Assembly: GCA_024803745.1 (NCBI GenBank) | Contig: JANJXV010000101.1 | Location: forward strand, 2,915,001-2,979,000 | Direction: 5' to 3' | DNA length: 64,000 nucleotides | From: Megascapheus bottae | Lineage: Eukaryota; Chordata; Mammalia; Rodentia; Geomyidae | Shown: in pieces, positions 24,331 through 35,690 of the stretch | Position numbering within the stretch: the first letter of the stretch is position 1 | How the letters are laid out: each line of letters begins with the position of its first letter | Notes under the pieces: generated by a model | Databases searched by the model: none | Seen by the model: only the letters and a program-made list of their open reading frames with translations | What the model was told of the DNA's origin: nothing | Position numbers and translations under genes: made by a program

Positions 24331-26180
24331 AGTAAGGGCGGTTCAGTTGGAGTCTTTCTGAGCTCTCGCCAAGATACCAGTTTGGGCAGCGTACATACCT
24401 CAAATCGAGTCTAAGTAAGCTTTAGCGACACACATCTCAGTCACAGAAGAAAAAGGCAGAAATCTGGCACAAAGAAGACAGCGGGGACCGGTTCCTGCCA
24501 CTCGGAGCGGTCGCGGAGACAAAGCGGCTCTTCTGAATCTGAGCAGCAGCGCTCCTTGGCGCTGTAACCCACCAGTTGCAGACAGAGCCACACAGAGCCT
24601 GCGGGAGGCCAGAGCTGACACCCGGCTGTGCACGGACTGCCAGCTTCATGGAACCGGAGAATCCAGCAATTTGTGAGTACCACTGAGGAGAAGTTTCCAC
24701 TTCTACTCGCGGATAGGCATTGGGAGGGAGCCCCTCCCCCACAAGCTGAGCACAGCTCCATCTTGACTACTGGCAACGACCCAGGCCAAAGCAATTGGAA
24801 CCTGAGAGGTGGTGCTGGCGGCACCATCTTTCTTACTGGCAAAGGATTTCCCAGAGATCCCTTAGCCGGAAATCCGGCCCCAGAGCTGCTGAAGTCCATC
24901 CCCCATGCCAGCCACAAGCCTGGTAAACAAAACCCGCCCACCAATCTTTCAGCTTCCTTTTCCCAAACAAACAACCGATCCAAAAATACCTCATAGCCAG
25001 ATCACAAGAGAAAAAGACTTTCTGAACTGTTTGGATCCCGAATTTAGTGGAGACACAAGTTTCCTATCCTGCCATCCTGCCCTGATCCCACACCCCCAAA
25101 AAAAACTATCCTGAAGAAGACCTTTTTTTAATTCTTTTTCTTTCTTTCTTTTTTGTTCTTTTCCTTTGTTTGGTTTTTTTCTTTTTTTTCTTCCACCCCA
25201 TCTTTCAGTTGCATTTATAGGTTTTCTTGTTTTATCTTTACCATCCTACCTACACTTTTTTTTCTTCTCTTTTCTCTCCCACATCCCTCTGTCACTGTGG
25301 TCGTTCCTAGAAACATAGTGACATCTCTGGGTACAGTCTGAATACAAATGATATCTATATTGATACAGTCACCTGCTTTTTAATCTCCTGGTCTCAATCC
25401 TAGTATTTCTTAAGTAAGAGCTCACAATAGTGAGGAACCTCTCCCCACCATTTTCTTTCTTTTTTTTTGATTTTTTTTGTTGTTGTTCTTTTTGCTTCTT
25501 TGTTTTTCTTTTTTATTGCTCTGTTTTTTGTTTTGTATGTTTTTTCGTTGTTCTTGTTTTGTGCTTGTTGTCATCTTAATTTCCTGTTTTTTCTTCTTTA
25601 TTTTTAAAATTTTCCATCATTGAAATCTCCTATATCTACTTCCCTCTTTTCTCGATATAGTCTTCTAATTACCCTTCTTACTTTCATAAGTTTTAGCTAA
25701 TACTTTCCAAACTTTGTACTCAAATATGCTACCTGCTAAACAACTTAGGTCAGCTATCCTTCCGCTATACCTTTTCTTCATTACTATAATAATCTTACAC
25801 TCCTACGTTATTCCTCTTATACCTCCCCTGATCTCTCTCATATCATTTTTCTATCTCTGGTCCGCTGATCATCTTTCAACCTGTATAATGCATGGATCTA
25901 TGCTTGATGGCTGTTGAGCAATACTGTATATCTAGGTGTTCAATGATACTCTAGGTCCAGAGTAAATACAATACAATAGAGATTGGAGTGAGACGCTTAT
26001 TGTTTTGGTCTTAAATCAGTGACCAGTGGTTGTATTAGTCTGGTCTACAAGTGTACAAACAGAGTGATAATACCAATCAAAAATTGTGAACATCTAGTGT
26101 CTGCCAGCTAAAGAGGTCGAGGTTGGTTATATCTGAAAAACTATAATTGTGTTAAGTATTAATCATGCTTCCATTTTCAA
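24331..26180 (+). promoter_or_regulatory. L1-A 5'UTR, type 1 promoter region
   Basis: The first ~650 bases are GC- and CpG-richer (including CGGAGCGGTCGCGGAGAC). A strongly T-rich tract follows (~25110-25700), then an ORF1-proximal part from ~25700 that is shared with L1-C. It starts AGTAAGGGCGGTTCAG right after the TSD, which is not the start seen in L1-C. L1 5'UTRs normally carry the internal RNA polymerase II promoter. That role here is inferred from position. Confidence 0.75.
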
Positions 26181-27365
26181 ATGGGCAAAACAAGAAACTC
26201 AAGAAAAATGTCAAATTAAGGAATAACATCCCCCACCCAATATAAACAGACAATGGAACAGTCACGGGGAAACCTAGAGGAGAGTCTTCCAAGTGCTATA
26301 CAAATGCAGTTGATAAGCATCATTAATGAAAAATGTGAAAATATAAAGAAAGAGATAAGGGAGGAAGCCATAGCTAAACAAGAGGAAACCATTAACAAGG
26401 TGATAAGTGAAAAAGGAGAAGCCATAAAGGAGGCCATAATAAAGGTTTTTCAAAGAAAAATGGATGAATTAATAGAAACCACAAACAAAAAGGTGACCGA
26501 ACTCCAGCAAATGTCCAAAGAGAATAAAGCTACTGAGCTAACCACTCAAAAGGAAATAAAGGAGCTAAAGAAATCCTTACATGATCTAAAAGACGAGAGG
26601 CAAGGCATCAAAAATTAGCAATTAGAAGCAAGGGAGATGAAGAATAAAGTAGATAGCTTTGATAGCAGGTTAGACAATGCAGAAGAGAGAATTTCTGGGG
26701 CTGAAGATAATTTAGTTGTTTTAGAGAAAGAACAGAAAATGAGTCAATCCAAATCTAGGAAATATGAGAGAGTGCTTCAGGAGGTCCAAGATACAATTAG
26801 GAAGCCTAATTTAAGGCTAATTGGTATTGAGGAGGGTCTGGAGAAAGAGGTCAATGGTATTGGAAATATACTTCAGGGAATCATCTCAGAGAATTTCCCA
26901 AATATCCAGAAGGGCAGGCCCATCCAGATACAAGAAGCTTTTAGAACCCCAAACAGACCTGACTAGAAAAGAACATCCAAAAGCCACATTGTAATCCGAA
27001 CTGGATCAATAGAGACCAAAGAAAGGATCCTAAAGGCAGCCAGGGCGAAGGGATCAATAACCTATAAAGGCAAACCAATCAGAATAACCCCAGATTTCTC
27101 AGTTGAGACCATGCAAGCAAGAAGTGTCTGGAAGCATATATGCCGTGCCCTCAAGGCAAATAACTACCAACCAAGAATACTGTACCCAGCTAAGCGCTCA
27201 TTCATAACTGAGGGAATAAAAACATTCCATTCCAGGGAAAAGCTGCGACAATATATAGCAACAAAACCAACACAACAGAGAATTCTCAAAGATGTTCTAT
27301 ATGTAGAAAACCAAAATAAGTGCAATATAGGGAAAGAAATGGCACCTAATCAGCATACCATCTAA
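26181..27365 (+). pseudogene. L1-A ORF1 (RNA-binding chaperone), three in-frame stops
   Basis: The reading frame beginning at ATG 26181 stays in register to the TAA at 27363-27365, as in the intact ORF1 of L1-C. It is closed by a TAA at about codon 13, a TAG at 26616-26618 and a TAG at 26964-26966. A Lys/Glu-rich coiled-coil stretch, an RRM-like region (LRLIGIEEGLEKEVNGIGN) and the C-terminal domain (KGKPIRITPDF, ILYPAKRSF) are recognisable. No net frameshift is visible, so decay here is by point substitution. ORF1p is the nucleic-acid chaperone that coats L1 RNA. Confidence 0.9.
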
Positions 27366-29617
27366 GGACCACAAGAACTGTCAAAACACAGGCCCTAATA
27401 AAAACTTTTAAAAAAATGGTAGGAAGTAATAAATATCTCTCAATCCTACCGCTCAATATCAATGGACTTAACTCCCCAATTAAATGGCATAGACTGTCTA
27501 GTTGGATCAAAAAGCAAGATCCATCATTCTGCTCTCTTCAAGAGACACATCTTACCCCAAAAAACAAACACCTTTTGAAAATGAGAGGTTGGAATAAACT
27601 TTATCAAGCTAACGGCCCACATAAACAGGCTGGAGTTGCCATCCTCATATCAGATAAAATAGACTTCAAACTAAAATTAGTGAGAAAAGACAAAGAAGGT
27701 TACTACATACTACTAAAGGGATCTTTCCTCCAGGAAGACATAACGATCCTAAGTATTTACACACCCAATTCCGGAGCTCCAAACTTCATCAAGCAAACTT
27801 TACTTACACTGAAACCATACATAGATCGAAACACAGTGATTGTTGGTGACTTTAACACACAACTCTCACCGATGGACAGATTTACAAGGCAAAAACTCAA
27901 TAGAGAAACCTTAGAATTGAACAACTATATAGACCAACTAGATATAACAGACATCTGTAGAATATTCCACCTAACAACAACATAATATACGTTTTTTCAG
28001 CAGCACATGGAACATTTTCCAAAATAGACCACATCTTAGGCCATAAAACAAGCCTGCACAGATTCAGAAACACTGAAATTATTCCATGCACGCTCTCAGA
28101 CCACAAAGGCATCAATTGGAACTGAACACACATCTCCACCAAGGAAAACCCTATAACTCCTGGAGATTAAATAACACATTGTTGAATCACCAATGGGTCA
28201 TCGAAGAGATCAGAGCAGAAATCCAACAGTTAATGAAATTTAACAATAAGGAGCACACAAAATACCAGCTCCTTTGGGACACGGCAAAGGCAGTACTCAG
28301 AGGAAAATTTATAGCGCTGAGTGCCTACAACAAGAAGTTGGAAAAATCACAAACCAACAAGTTAATGTGTCACCTTAAGCTCCTGGAAAAAAGCAACAAA
28401 CCAACACTAATCCCAATAGAAGAAAGCAAATTATTAAAATCAAAGCAGAATTAAATGATTTAGAATCCAAAAAAACTATAGAAAGAATCAACAAAACAAG
28501 AAGTTGGTTCTTTGAAAGAATTAACAAAATTGACAAAATCTTAGCAAACCTTACAAAAGAAAGAAGAGAGCATACCTAAATAAACAAAATCGCAGACGAC
28601 AATGGTAATATCACGACGGAAATTACCAAGATCCAGAGTATCATGAGGGAATAATTCTCAAACCTCTACGCCAACAACTTTGAGAATCTAGAAGAAATGG
28701 ATGAATTCCTAGCCAATATTAACATACCCACACTGAACCAAGAAGAACTAACCCAACTAAACAGGCCTGTTTCAAGCACTGAAATAGAAATGGCATTAAG
28801 AGACCTTCCACCTAAGAAAAGTCCAGGGCCAGATGGATTCACTGCTGAATTCTATAAGGTCTTTAAAGCAGAACTCACACCAATACTCCTCAAGCTCTTC
28901 AACGAAATTGAAAATGAAGGTTCTTTACCAAACTCATTCTATGAAGCCAGTATAACCCTCTTCCCCAAACCAGGCAGAGATTCATCAAAGAAAGAGAACT
29001 ATAGACCTATATCTTTGATGAACATCGATGCAAAACTTCTCAACAAAATACTGGCCAACCGTGTACAAGAACTTATGAAAAAAATTATACACTATGATCA
29101 AACTGGATTCATCACAGGGAGGCAAAGCTGGTTCAACATACGCAAATCAATTAATATAATTCAACACATCAACAGGAGCAAGGACAAAAATCACATGATT
29201 GTCTCAATACATGCGGAAAAGGCATTTGACAAGATCCAACACCCCTTTATGTTAAAAGCTCTGGAGAAACTAGGAATCCAAGGAACATTTCTCAATATAG
29301 TAAAGGCTGTGTATGACAAACCCACAGCTAGTATTATACTTAATGGCGAAAAGCCAAAGCCATTCCCTCTAAAATCAGGAACGAGACAAGGATGCCCACT
29401 CTCTCCACTCTTCTTTAACATAGTATTAGAATTCCTAGCCAATGCAATAAGGCAAGAAGCAAGCACAAAGGGGATCCAAGTAGGGAAAGAGGAAGTAAAA
29501 CTATCCCTCTTTGCAGATGACATGATTCTGTATTTAAAGAATCCTATGGACTCTACTCCCAAGCTCCTTGAGCTGATTCAAAACTTTGGAAGGGTAGCGG
29601 CTATAAAATTAACCCTT

Positions 29618-29631
29618 AAAAATCAACTGCC
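29618..29631. repeat. Left target-site duplication of the ORF2 SINE
   Basis: AAAAATCAACTGCC is repeated perfectly at 30099-30112. The ORF2 sequence is continuous if one copy and the insert are removed. Confidence 0.92.
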
Positions 29632-30098
29632 GGGGCCCGGGAGTTTGGCCTAGCGGTTAAAGTGCTTGCCTAGCATGCACAAGGACCCGGGTTCGATTCC
29701 TCGGTATCCCACATACACAACCAAGCCGGAAGTGGCAGAGACGAGACACAACCAAGCCGGAAGTGCCAGAGACGAGACTGCAACAAGTGACAGAGAGCGA
29801 AAGCAAGCAAGCGGAGCCCAACCAAGTGGTGGCCGGAGCGAGCGGGGCCGGAGCGAGGAGGGCCGGAGTGTGCGGGAGTGAGCCGAGCCAGAGCCAGCGA
29901 GGCCGGAGCGAGCGGGGCCAGAGCGAGAAGGGGCCGGAGCATGAGGGAGAGAGCCTGACCGGAGCGAGCGGGGCCGGAGCGAGCGGGGCCAGGAGCGTGA
30001 GGGAGAGAGCCTGAACAGAGCGAGCGGGGCCGGAGCGAGCGGGGCCGGAGCGAGCGGGGCCGGAGGGAGCGGGGCCAGAAAGAGAAGGGGGCCAAAAA
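29632..30098 (+). mobile_element. Composite SINE: tRNA head plus GC-rich VNTR body
   Basis: A 467-bp insert with a perfect 14-bp TSD and an A-rich tail. The head is ID-like and carries near-consensus RNA polymerase III boxes: A box TGGCCTAGCGG at 29646-29656 and B box GGTTCGATTCC at 29690-29700. It lacks the usual second tRNA-like half. A short repeated AACCAAGCCGGAAGTG...AGACGAGAC block appears twice, then a G/C-rich VNTR of ~15-bp units (GGAGCGAGCGGGGCC and variants) with many preserved CpGs. Within this, a GAGGGAGAGAGCCTGA block also occurs twice. The layout recalls composite VNTR retroelements such as SVA, but its head is tRNA-type. I do not recognise a named family. Confidence 0.85.
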
Positions 30099-31759
30099 AA
30101 AAATCAACTGCCTTCCTATACGCCAACAGTGAGAGGAACGAGGCAACAATCAGGAAGGCAACTCCTTTTGCAATAGCCTCAAAAAAATAAAGTACCTAGG
30201 AATTAGCTTAACTAAGAATGTAAAGGACCTTTTTGATGAAAACTTTAAAACCCTAATAAAGGAAATTAAAGCAGAACTAAGGAAATGGAAAAACCTCCCA
30301 TGCTCTTGGATTGGAAGAATCAACCTCGTGAAAATGACAATCTTGCCAAGGGCTATCTACAAATTCAACGCAATACCCATCAATATCCCAATGGCATTCT
30401 TTGAAGAAATAGAAGAGGCAATTCCAAATTTCATATAGAATAATAAAAAACCCCGTATAGCAAAAACACTTCTTAGCAGAAAGAACAGCACAGGAGGAAT
30501 TTCAATACCAAACTTTAGAGTCTATTACAGAGCAATAATTGTCAAAACAGCTTGGTACTGGAACATGAACAGACCTGAAGACCAATGGAATAGAACTGAG
30601 GACCAATGGAATAGAACTGAGGACCCAGATATTAAACCACAGACCTATGGCCACCTAATCTTTGACAAGGGAGTCAGAAAGATAGAATGGAAGAAAGATA
30701 GCCTCTTCAACAAGTTGTGCTGGCAGAACTGGTTAAGCACCTGCAGAAAACTAAAGCTGGATCCTTCTTTGTCACCTTGCACTAGAATTAACTCCAAATG
30801 GATCAAAGACCTCGAGGTAAGAGCTGACACACTGAAAACTTTACAAGAAGGAATAGGAGATACACTAGGCCACCTTGGCACAGGTCGAAACTTTCTTAAT
30901 AAGGACCAAGAATCACCACAAATCAGAGAAAAAGCTGGATAAGTGGGACTGCATTAAACTGCAGAGCTCTTGTATGGCAAAGGACATAGCTCGTAAATTA
31001 GTTAGGAAGCCTACAGAGTGGGAGAAGATCTTCACCAACCATACAACTGACAAAGGCCTCATATCTAAAATATATCAACAGCTCAAAAAATTAAATCACT
31101 CCAAAACTAATCTCCAAAGTCACAACCATCCCATTAAAAGATGGGCCAAAGGCTTAAAGAGAGTCTTCTCTGAAGAAGAAACAAAAATGGCCTATAGACA
31201 CATGAAGAAATGCTCAGCATCTCTGGTCATAAAAGAAATGCAAATCAAAACAACGCTAAGATTCCACCTCACTCCAGTTAGAATGGCCAGGATCAGGAAA
31301 ACTAATAACAATAGATGCTGGAGGGGATGTGGCCAGGAGGGATCACTACTACACTGTTGGTGGGAGTGCAAACTTGTTCAACCACTATGGAAAGCAGTGT
31401 GGCAGTGCCTCAAAAGGCGTAACATAGAGCTTCCCTATGACCCAGCAATTCCACCACTTGGCATTTACCCAACCATCCAGAAACTAGGGCATACTCAGTC
31501 CTCTAGCACATCAATGTTCATTGCAGCATTATTCACCATAGCAAAGATATGGAACCAACCTAGATGGCCCTCAGTTGATGAATGGATCCACAAGATGTCG
31601 TATTTGTACACAATGGAATTCTATGCTGCTGTCAGAAAAAACGACATCGCCCCCTTTGTTAGGAAATGGAAAGACTTAGAAAGAATCATATTAAGTGAAG
31701 TAAGCCAGACTCAAAGGAACTTAGGCTCAATAGTTTCCCTCATTCGTCATAATCAGTAG

Positions 31760-32155
31760 AAACCTTGGGCTCTAGTAGCAGAGATTTCAATAGAGCAAAC
31801 ACTTGATACATAAGGCCATATAGTATGAAGCTAATTGAATGGACCTCTAGGATATTGAAACAAAAGCCATATAATGAATGATTGCTCTCCTTAATGTGCT
31901 ATGTTATCTCATCTCTTTTGCTGTTCCTTTGTTATCTCATATTGACACAATATCTCACTTTGTTATCTGATATATTGGATATATTTGTATTTGGTTACTT
32001 GAAATTGGACAGGGAAGGGGGGGAACCAAGTGGGGGGTGGGGGGGAGGGTAATGGGACCAAGACATGTGGAAGGGTATCAATGTATGTTAATTAATGCAC
32101 CTTCTATCTGACAAATATCATGTTACCCTTTTATTAAATACAATTTAAAAAAAAA
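31760..32155 (+). other. L1-A 3'UTR and poly(A) tail
   Basis: Follows the ORF2 stop. It contains a G-rich run (about 32006-32050, GGGAAGGGGGGGAACC and a GTGGGGGGTGGGGGGGAGGG-like stretch), a common feature of mammalian L1 3'UTRs that can form G-quadruplexes. It then has GGTATCAATGTATGT, a terminal ACCCTTTTATTAAATACAAT and a short A tail. Confidence 0.9.
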
Positions 32156-32172
32156 AGAATTCCATTGCAGAG
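32156..32172. repeat. Right target-site duplication of L1-A
   Basis: Perfect 17-base copy of 24314-24330, immediately downstream of the A-rich tail. Confidence 0.95.
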
Positions 32173-32240
32173 CACTAGTCTTGAACAAACAGCTTAGGGA
32201 CCATGTCCCTGAGTTCAAGTCCCAGAACTGGTACACGAGT
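32173..32240 (+). mobile_element. Right half of a dimeric SINE
   Basis: CACTAGTCTTGAAC, GACCATGTCCCTGAGTTCAAG and CCCAGAACTGG match the right monomer of the SINEs at 16693 and 23003. The left half is missing. Before L1-A inserted, it was joined directly to the antisense L1 fragment at 23873-24330. Confidence 0.7.
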
Positions 32241-32478
32241 CATAAAAGTCTTCCAGAAGGAAAAACCTAAGTGATAGATATAATTAATGAAGATGTGTAT
32301 TTTTTGTCTTGTTTTAATCTTGTTTTGTGTTCAGTTATAGACAAAACCTCACCGTGTACTCCATTCTAGCTTCAAATTCAGGATCCACCCCTCAGCCTCC
32401 TAGGAAATGTGGCTACACATCAAATTTTAGATTTCCATTTTATTTTCCTAATTTGTTTGCTTGTTTGTTGAAACATTT

Positions 32479-32625
32479 TGTTGGGGGCCAAATAACGCCA
32501 TGCATAATAACTTTCTGCTGAGGCTTGTAGTAGGGATAAAACACGTGGACCTCTTTGTCCTGTCCATCTTTTATACTGATAGGCTCCCACACCCAATATA
32601 AGGAGGAGGGATTTGGGGAATAAAT
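32479..32625 (+). mobile_element. Possible LTR fragment
   Basis: It starts TGTTGGGGGCC, like the TG-starting LTRs of rodent class II elements. A TATA-like CAATATAAGG (about 32594) and AATAAA (about 32619) follow in suitable order, directly before a purine tract. No terminal CA end, TSD or internal retroviral sequence could be fixed, so this is tentative. Confidence 0.3.
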
Positions 32626-32924
32626 GAGAGGAGAGAGGAGAGAGAGGAGAGAGAGAGAAGAGAGAAAAGAGAGAGGAGAGAGGGGAGAGGAGAGAGGTGA
32701 GAGGAGAGAGAAGAGAGAAGAGAGAAGAGAGAGAGGAGAGGAGAGAGAGGGGAGGGAGAGGAGGAAGGGGGGAGGAGAAGGAGGGGAGGGAGGGGAGGGA
32801 AGAGAGAAAGAGAGAGGAGAGAAGGAGAGAGGAGGGAAGAATAGGGGAGAGAGGAGAGAAGGAAAGAGAAGAGAGGAGAGAAGGAGAGAGGAGAGAAGAA
32901 GAGAGGAGAGAGAAGAGAGGAAGA
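32626..32924. repeat. GA-rich purine tract (GGAGA)n
   Basis: About 300 bases of nearly pure purine (GAGAGGAGAGAGGAGAGAGA type) with mirror-repeat character. It gives spurious Arg/Glu or Ser/Leu open frames on both strands. Confidence 0.95.
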
Positions 32925-32939
32925 CCACCTGCCTGCTGG

Positions 32940-33293
32940 TCTGGTCTGAGCTGGATCTTGCGTCTGGGTTCTGACGCTTGCTGGCCCAGTCTATGCTGGT
33001 TTCTGTGGGTCAGGGTTTCCCGACCTGGCACCTTCCACCCTCTGCTGGGGCTTCCCCAGCTTTGAGCCGGTGGCGAGGGGTGGAGGAGGGTCCTCGGGTT
33101 TCGAATTCTTTGGGAAAGTTGGATGTAAGCTTTATCTGGATTTATTTTCCAGTTTGAGTCCTCCTCTGTTTCTTCTTGAGTTTGTTGTTGTGGATTTCTT
33201 AAAGTAGTTGGCTCGTGGTATTCCCTGGTTCTCTCTTTTTGTGGGAGAGAGCTAGGCAGTGTCCGTATTGTCTTGGTGCCATTTTCACCTCCT
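32940..33293 (-). mobile_element. L1 type-2 5'UTR fragment, antisense
   Basis: It matches 50046-50516, the start of L1-C, with TGCGTCTGGGTTCTG, TTCGAATTCTTTGGGAAAGT, GTTGTTGTGGATTTCTT and TTGTCTTGGTGCCATTTT in the same order. On the minus strand the element begins near 33293 with an ATGGCACC-type start. No ORF1 follows. Confidence 0.65.
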
Positions 33294-33829
33294 CTCTAAA
33301 CATATTTTTAATAATCCTTATAGGTCTCCACACAAGAGATCCATTGTGGTTTTTAGTATGGAGAATGTGATGAATCTTGGATCATACTTGACATGACCAA
33401 AGAAGGAAAGCCCAAGACTAGACTGAATCTATCATTAAAGCAAAGAACAAAAAAATAGCCCTGGAAAGAGCTGCAAATAGACATGTGTACCCCTATCTAT
33501 AAGTGATCTGGAGGCTGTAAGTAAAATAAAACTTTTACTATTCTTAATACTTTCTCACAAATAGACAATTTTTCCCTTCTCTATTGGTTTTCTTTAAGAG
33601 CTAGACTTTTACAGGGAGAAAAGATGCTGTAAAATTTTCAGGCAGAAAAGTGTTTATTGGGCATGCGGGGGGAGCAAACTGAGAGCACCTGCAAGGTCTA
33701 GGACAATGGAGAGATAGGGGAAGAAAAGGGGGAAAATCCTTTAATTTATGTATACTTTGGTTAGGCATGCACCTATTAGGATACTTTATGATTGAACTTT
33801 TTTCCTGGTCATGATTTTCTTATCTTGGG
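33294..33829. other. Unclassified sequence
   Basis: No gene or repeat recognised. Confidence 0.5.
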
Positions 33830-34066
33830 CCTTTTTTGGGGGGGGAGGTTCATGGAGCTCGATCTTGGCCTGGGCACTGCCCCTGAGCTCTTCAGCTCAA
33901 AGCTAATGCCCTACCCTTGAGTCAAGCCCCACTTTCTGTTTTCTAAAGGTTAATTGGAGATAAGAATCCCAGGTCCTTTTGTGCCCAGGCTGGTTTTGAA
34001 CCTTGATCCTCAGATCTCAGCCTCTTGAGTGGCTAGGATTACAGGCATGAGCCACCACACCCTGCT
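33830..34066 (-). mobile_element. Composite SINE with 7SL/B1-like segment, minus
   Basis: The + strand reads GAGCTCGATCTTGGCCTGGG and CTCTTCAGCTCAAAGCTAATG (tRNA-like part). After GGTTAATTGGAGATAAGA it continues as GCCCAGGCTGGTTTTGAACC, CTCAGCCTCTTGAGTGGCTA and GGATTACAGGCATGAGCCAC. The last part is the antisense of a 7SL-derived B1/Alu-type monomer. Fusions of this sort are known in rodents; the exact family name is uncertain. Confidence 0.75.
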
Positions 34067-34679
34067 CTTGGGTCTTTATTAGCACCCCTTATAGCTTTCC
34101 CTATCTCTGTGTCTACCTTTGTCCAGAGGCTTATGGTTGTATCAGATTATGAGATTGTTTTTGGCATTTGAGGTAACATCAGTTCGATATATTGTCATCA
34201 ATTAGTGGGCACAGCTCTCTGTAGTTGGACATGATTCTCAATTGATTTGGAAGGAAATAGTGGGACCTAGGTACCTAGGAAGATGACATTGTCTTTAGAT
34301 ACTTTACATGTGTTGTCCTTTTACACAGTAATTTTCTGGACTAGGAGCAATGTGGAAAATGATGTAATACTAAATTATGGGAAGGCAGGAATTGGGAGAA
34401 ATGGGCAAATTGTTATGGAGATTGGATGTCAAGAGAATGTAGTTCTACTCACTAATTCTATAAGTAGAAGGATTCAAGTCGAGCCAATACCCCCTAAAAG
34501 ATAAACAGCCCCTGAAAATGGGCTGAAGGTGTGGTTCAAATGGACCAGGATCAATTTTCAAAAAAAAGTGATGAAGTAAGTCTATTTCAAACAGGGAAAT
34601 TTTACAAGCTGATTCATCTTACTAGTGTACATAAATTGTACAAGCATGGGGACAAAAACATAAAAAGGGGTAGCAATGA
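34067..34679. other. Unclassified sequence
   Basis: No gene or known repeat recognised. Confidence 0.45.
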
Positions 34680-34745
34680 TTAAGTAATGTACCATCTATC
34701 TGGTGAATATAATGTAGCCCTTCTATTAATTGCAATAAAAAAGAA
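34680..34745 (+). mobile_element. Very short L1 3' end, plus
   Basis: AAGTAATGTACCATCTATC, GTGAATATAATGTAGCCC and TTCTATTAATTGCAATAAAA align with the last ~60 bases of the L1 3'UTR at 32095-32145, followed by an A-rich tail. Confidence 0.65.
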
Positions 34746-34849
34746 AAATGCACAAGAAGGTTTTATTGTGGTATTTCTATATGTGCCCGCAGTGTACTCT
34801 GAATGAACTTTTTTTTTGTTTACCTTTCTTTTTTATTATTATTTTTTTT

Positions 34850-35690
34850 CTTTTTTTATTGTAATTAGTAAAAGGGTTACATGATATTTGCCAGATAGAA
34901 GGTGCATTAATTCACATACATTGATACCCTTTCATATGTCTTGGTACCCGTTTCCCTCCCCCCCACACCCCCCACCCGTCTTGGTTTTCCCCCCTTCCCT
35001 ATCAAATTTCAAATATCCAAGTACAAATAAGTTCAATATATCAGATAACAAAGTGAGATACTATACCAATATGAGATAACCAAGGGACAGCAAAGGAGAT
35101 GAGAGACAACATAGTACATTAAGGACAACAATCATTCATTATATGGCTTTTGTTTCACTATCCTGGAGGTCCTTTCAATCAGCTTCACATTGTATGTCCT
35201 TATGTATCAAGATTTTGCTCTATTGCAAATCTCTGCTAGTAGAGCCCAAGGTTTCTACTGATTATGACGAATGAGGGAAACCATTGAGCCTAAGTTCCTT
35301 TGAGTCTGGCTTACTTCACTTAATATGATTTTTTCTAAGTCTTTCCATTTCCTAACAAATGGGGCGATGTCATTCTTTCTGACAGCAGCATAGAATTCCA
35401 TTGTGTACAAATACCACAACTTGTTGATCCACTCATCAACTGAGGGACATCTAGGTTGGTTCCATATCTTTGCTATGGTGAATAGTGCTGCAATGAACAT
35501 TGTTGTGCTAGTGGGTTTAGTATGTCCTTGTTTCTGGGTGGTTGGGTAAATGTCAAGTAGTGGAATTTCTGGGTCATAGGGGAGTTCTATGTTTAGCCTT
35601 TTGAGGCACTGCCACACTGCTTTCCATAGTGGTTGGATGAGTTTGCACTCCCACCAACAGTGTAGTAGTGATCCCTCCTGGCCACATCTT
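34850..35690 (-). mobile_element. 5'-truncated L1 (L1-F), minus
   Basis: It begins with an antisense A-rich tail, TTTATTGTAATTAGTAAAAG, then the complete antisense 3'UTR and the last ~140 codons of ORF2. It ends at CTGGCCACATCTTTAATA, where ORF2 homology stops. The 3'UTR C-rich run (antisense of the G-run) is at about 34957-34995. No clear TSD seen. Confidence 0.9.
35255..35617 (-). pseudogene. L1-F ORF2 C-terminal 120 codons
   Basis: Open on the minus strand. It encodes the ORF2 tail with YLYTMEFYAAVRKNDIAPF, KDLEKIILSEVSQTQRNLGS and the terminal SLIRHNQ. The first residues follow the Cys/His segment (WQCLKRLNIELPYDP). It has no start of its own and is a truncated relic. Confidence 0.9.

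Larger units (their letters stand above)
27416..31759 (+). pseudogene. L1-A ORF2 (endonuclease/reverse transcriptase), disrupted
   Basis: ORF2 begins at ATG 27416, about 50 bases after ORF1. The apurinic-type endonuclease (27416 to ~28140) shows LNINGLN, QETHL and GDFN, but the frame is lost near 27983. The reverse transcriptase lies in 28697-29653, with [22 protein letters not shown] and the catalytic FADD box. A SINE splits the frame at 29632-30098. The distal part, 30110-31759, carries the terminal Cys/His segment ([18 protein letters not shown]) and ends SLIRHNQ. Several frame changes separate the segments, so no full protein is possible. The family role is nicking the target and copying L1 RNA into DNA. 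Confidence 0.92.
24331..32155 (+). mobile_element. L1-A: near full-length LINE-1 with 17-bp TSD
   Basis: A 7.8-kb plus-strand LINE-1 bounded by a perfect TSD and a poly(A) tail. Order: 5'UTR 24331-26180, ORF1 26181-27365, a ~50-bp spacer, ORF2 27416-31759 and 3'UTR 31760-32155. A 467-bp SINE with its own TSD has inserted in ORF2. Both ORFs carry stops or frameshifts, so the copy cannot make working proteins. It landed in an older antisense L1 fragment. The clean TSD shows classic target-primed reverse transcription, and the mutations show it is not very recent. Confidence 0.93.

Noticed and set aside
29646..29705. A genuine tRNA gene, given near-perfect A and B boxes
   Set aside because: It is the head of a SINE flanked by a TSD. 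The 3' half does not fold into a full cloverleaf with an acceptor stem, and the sequence continues into SINE body.
26253..31759. Active L1-A
   Set aside because: ORF1 has three in-frame stops, and ORF2 has frameshifts and a SINE insertion.
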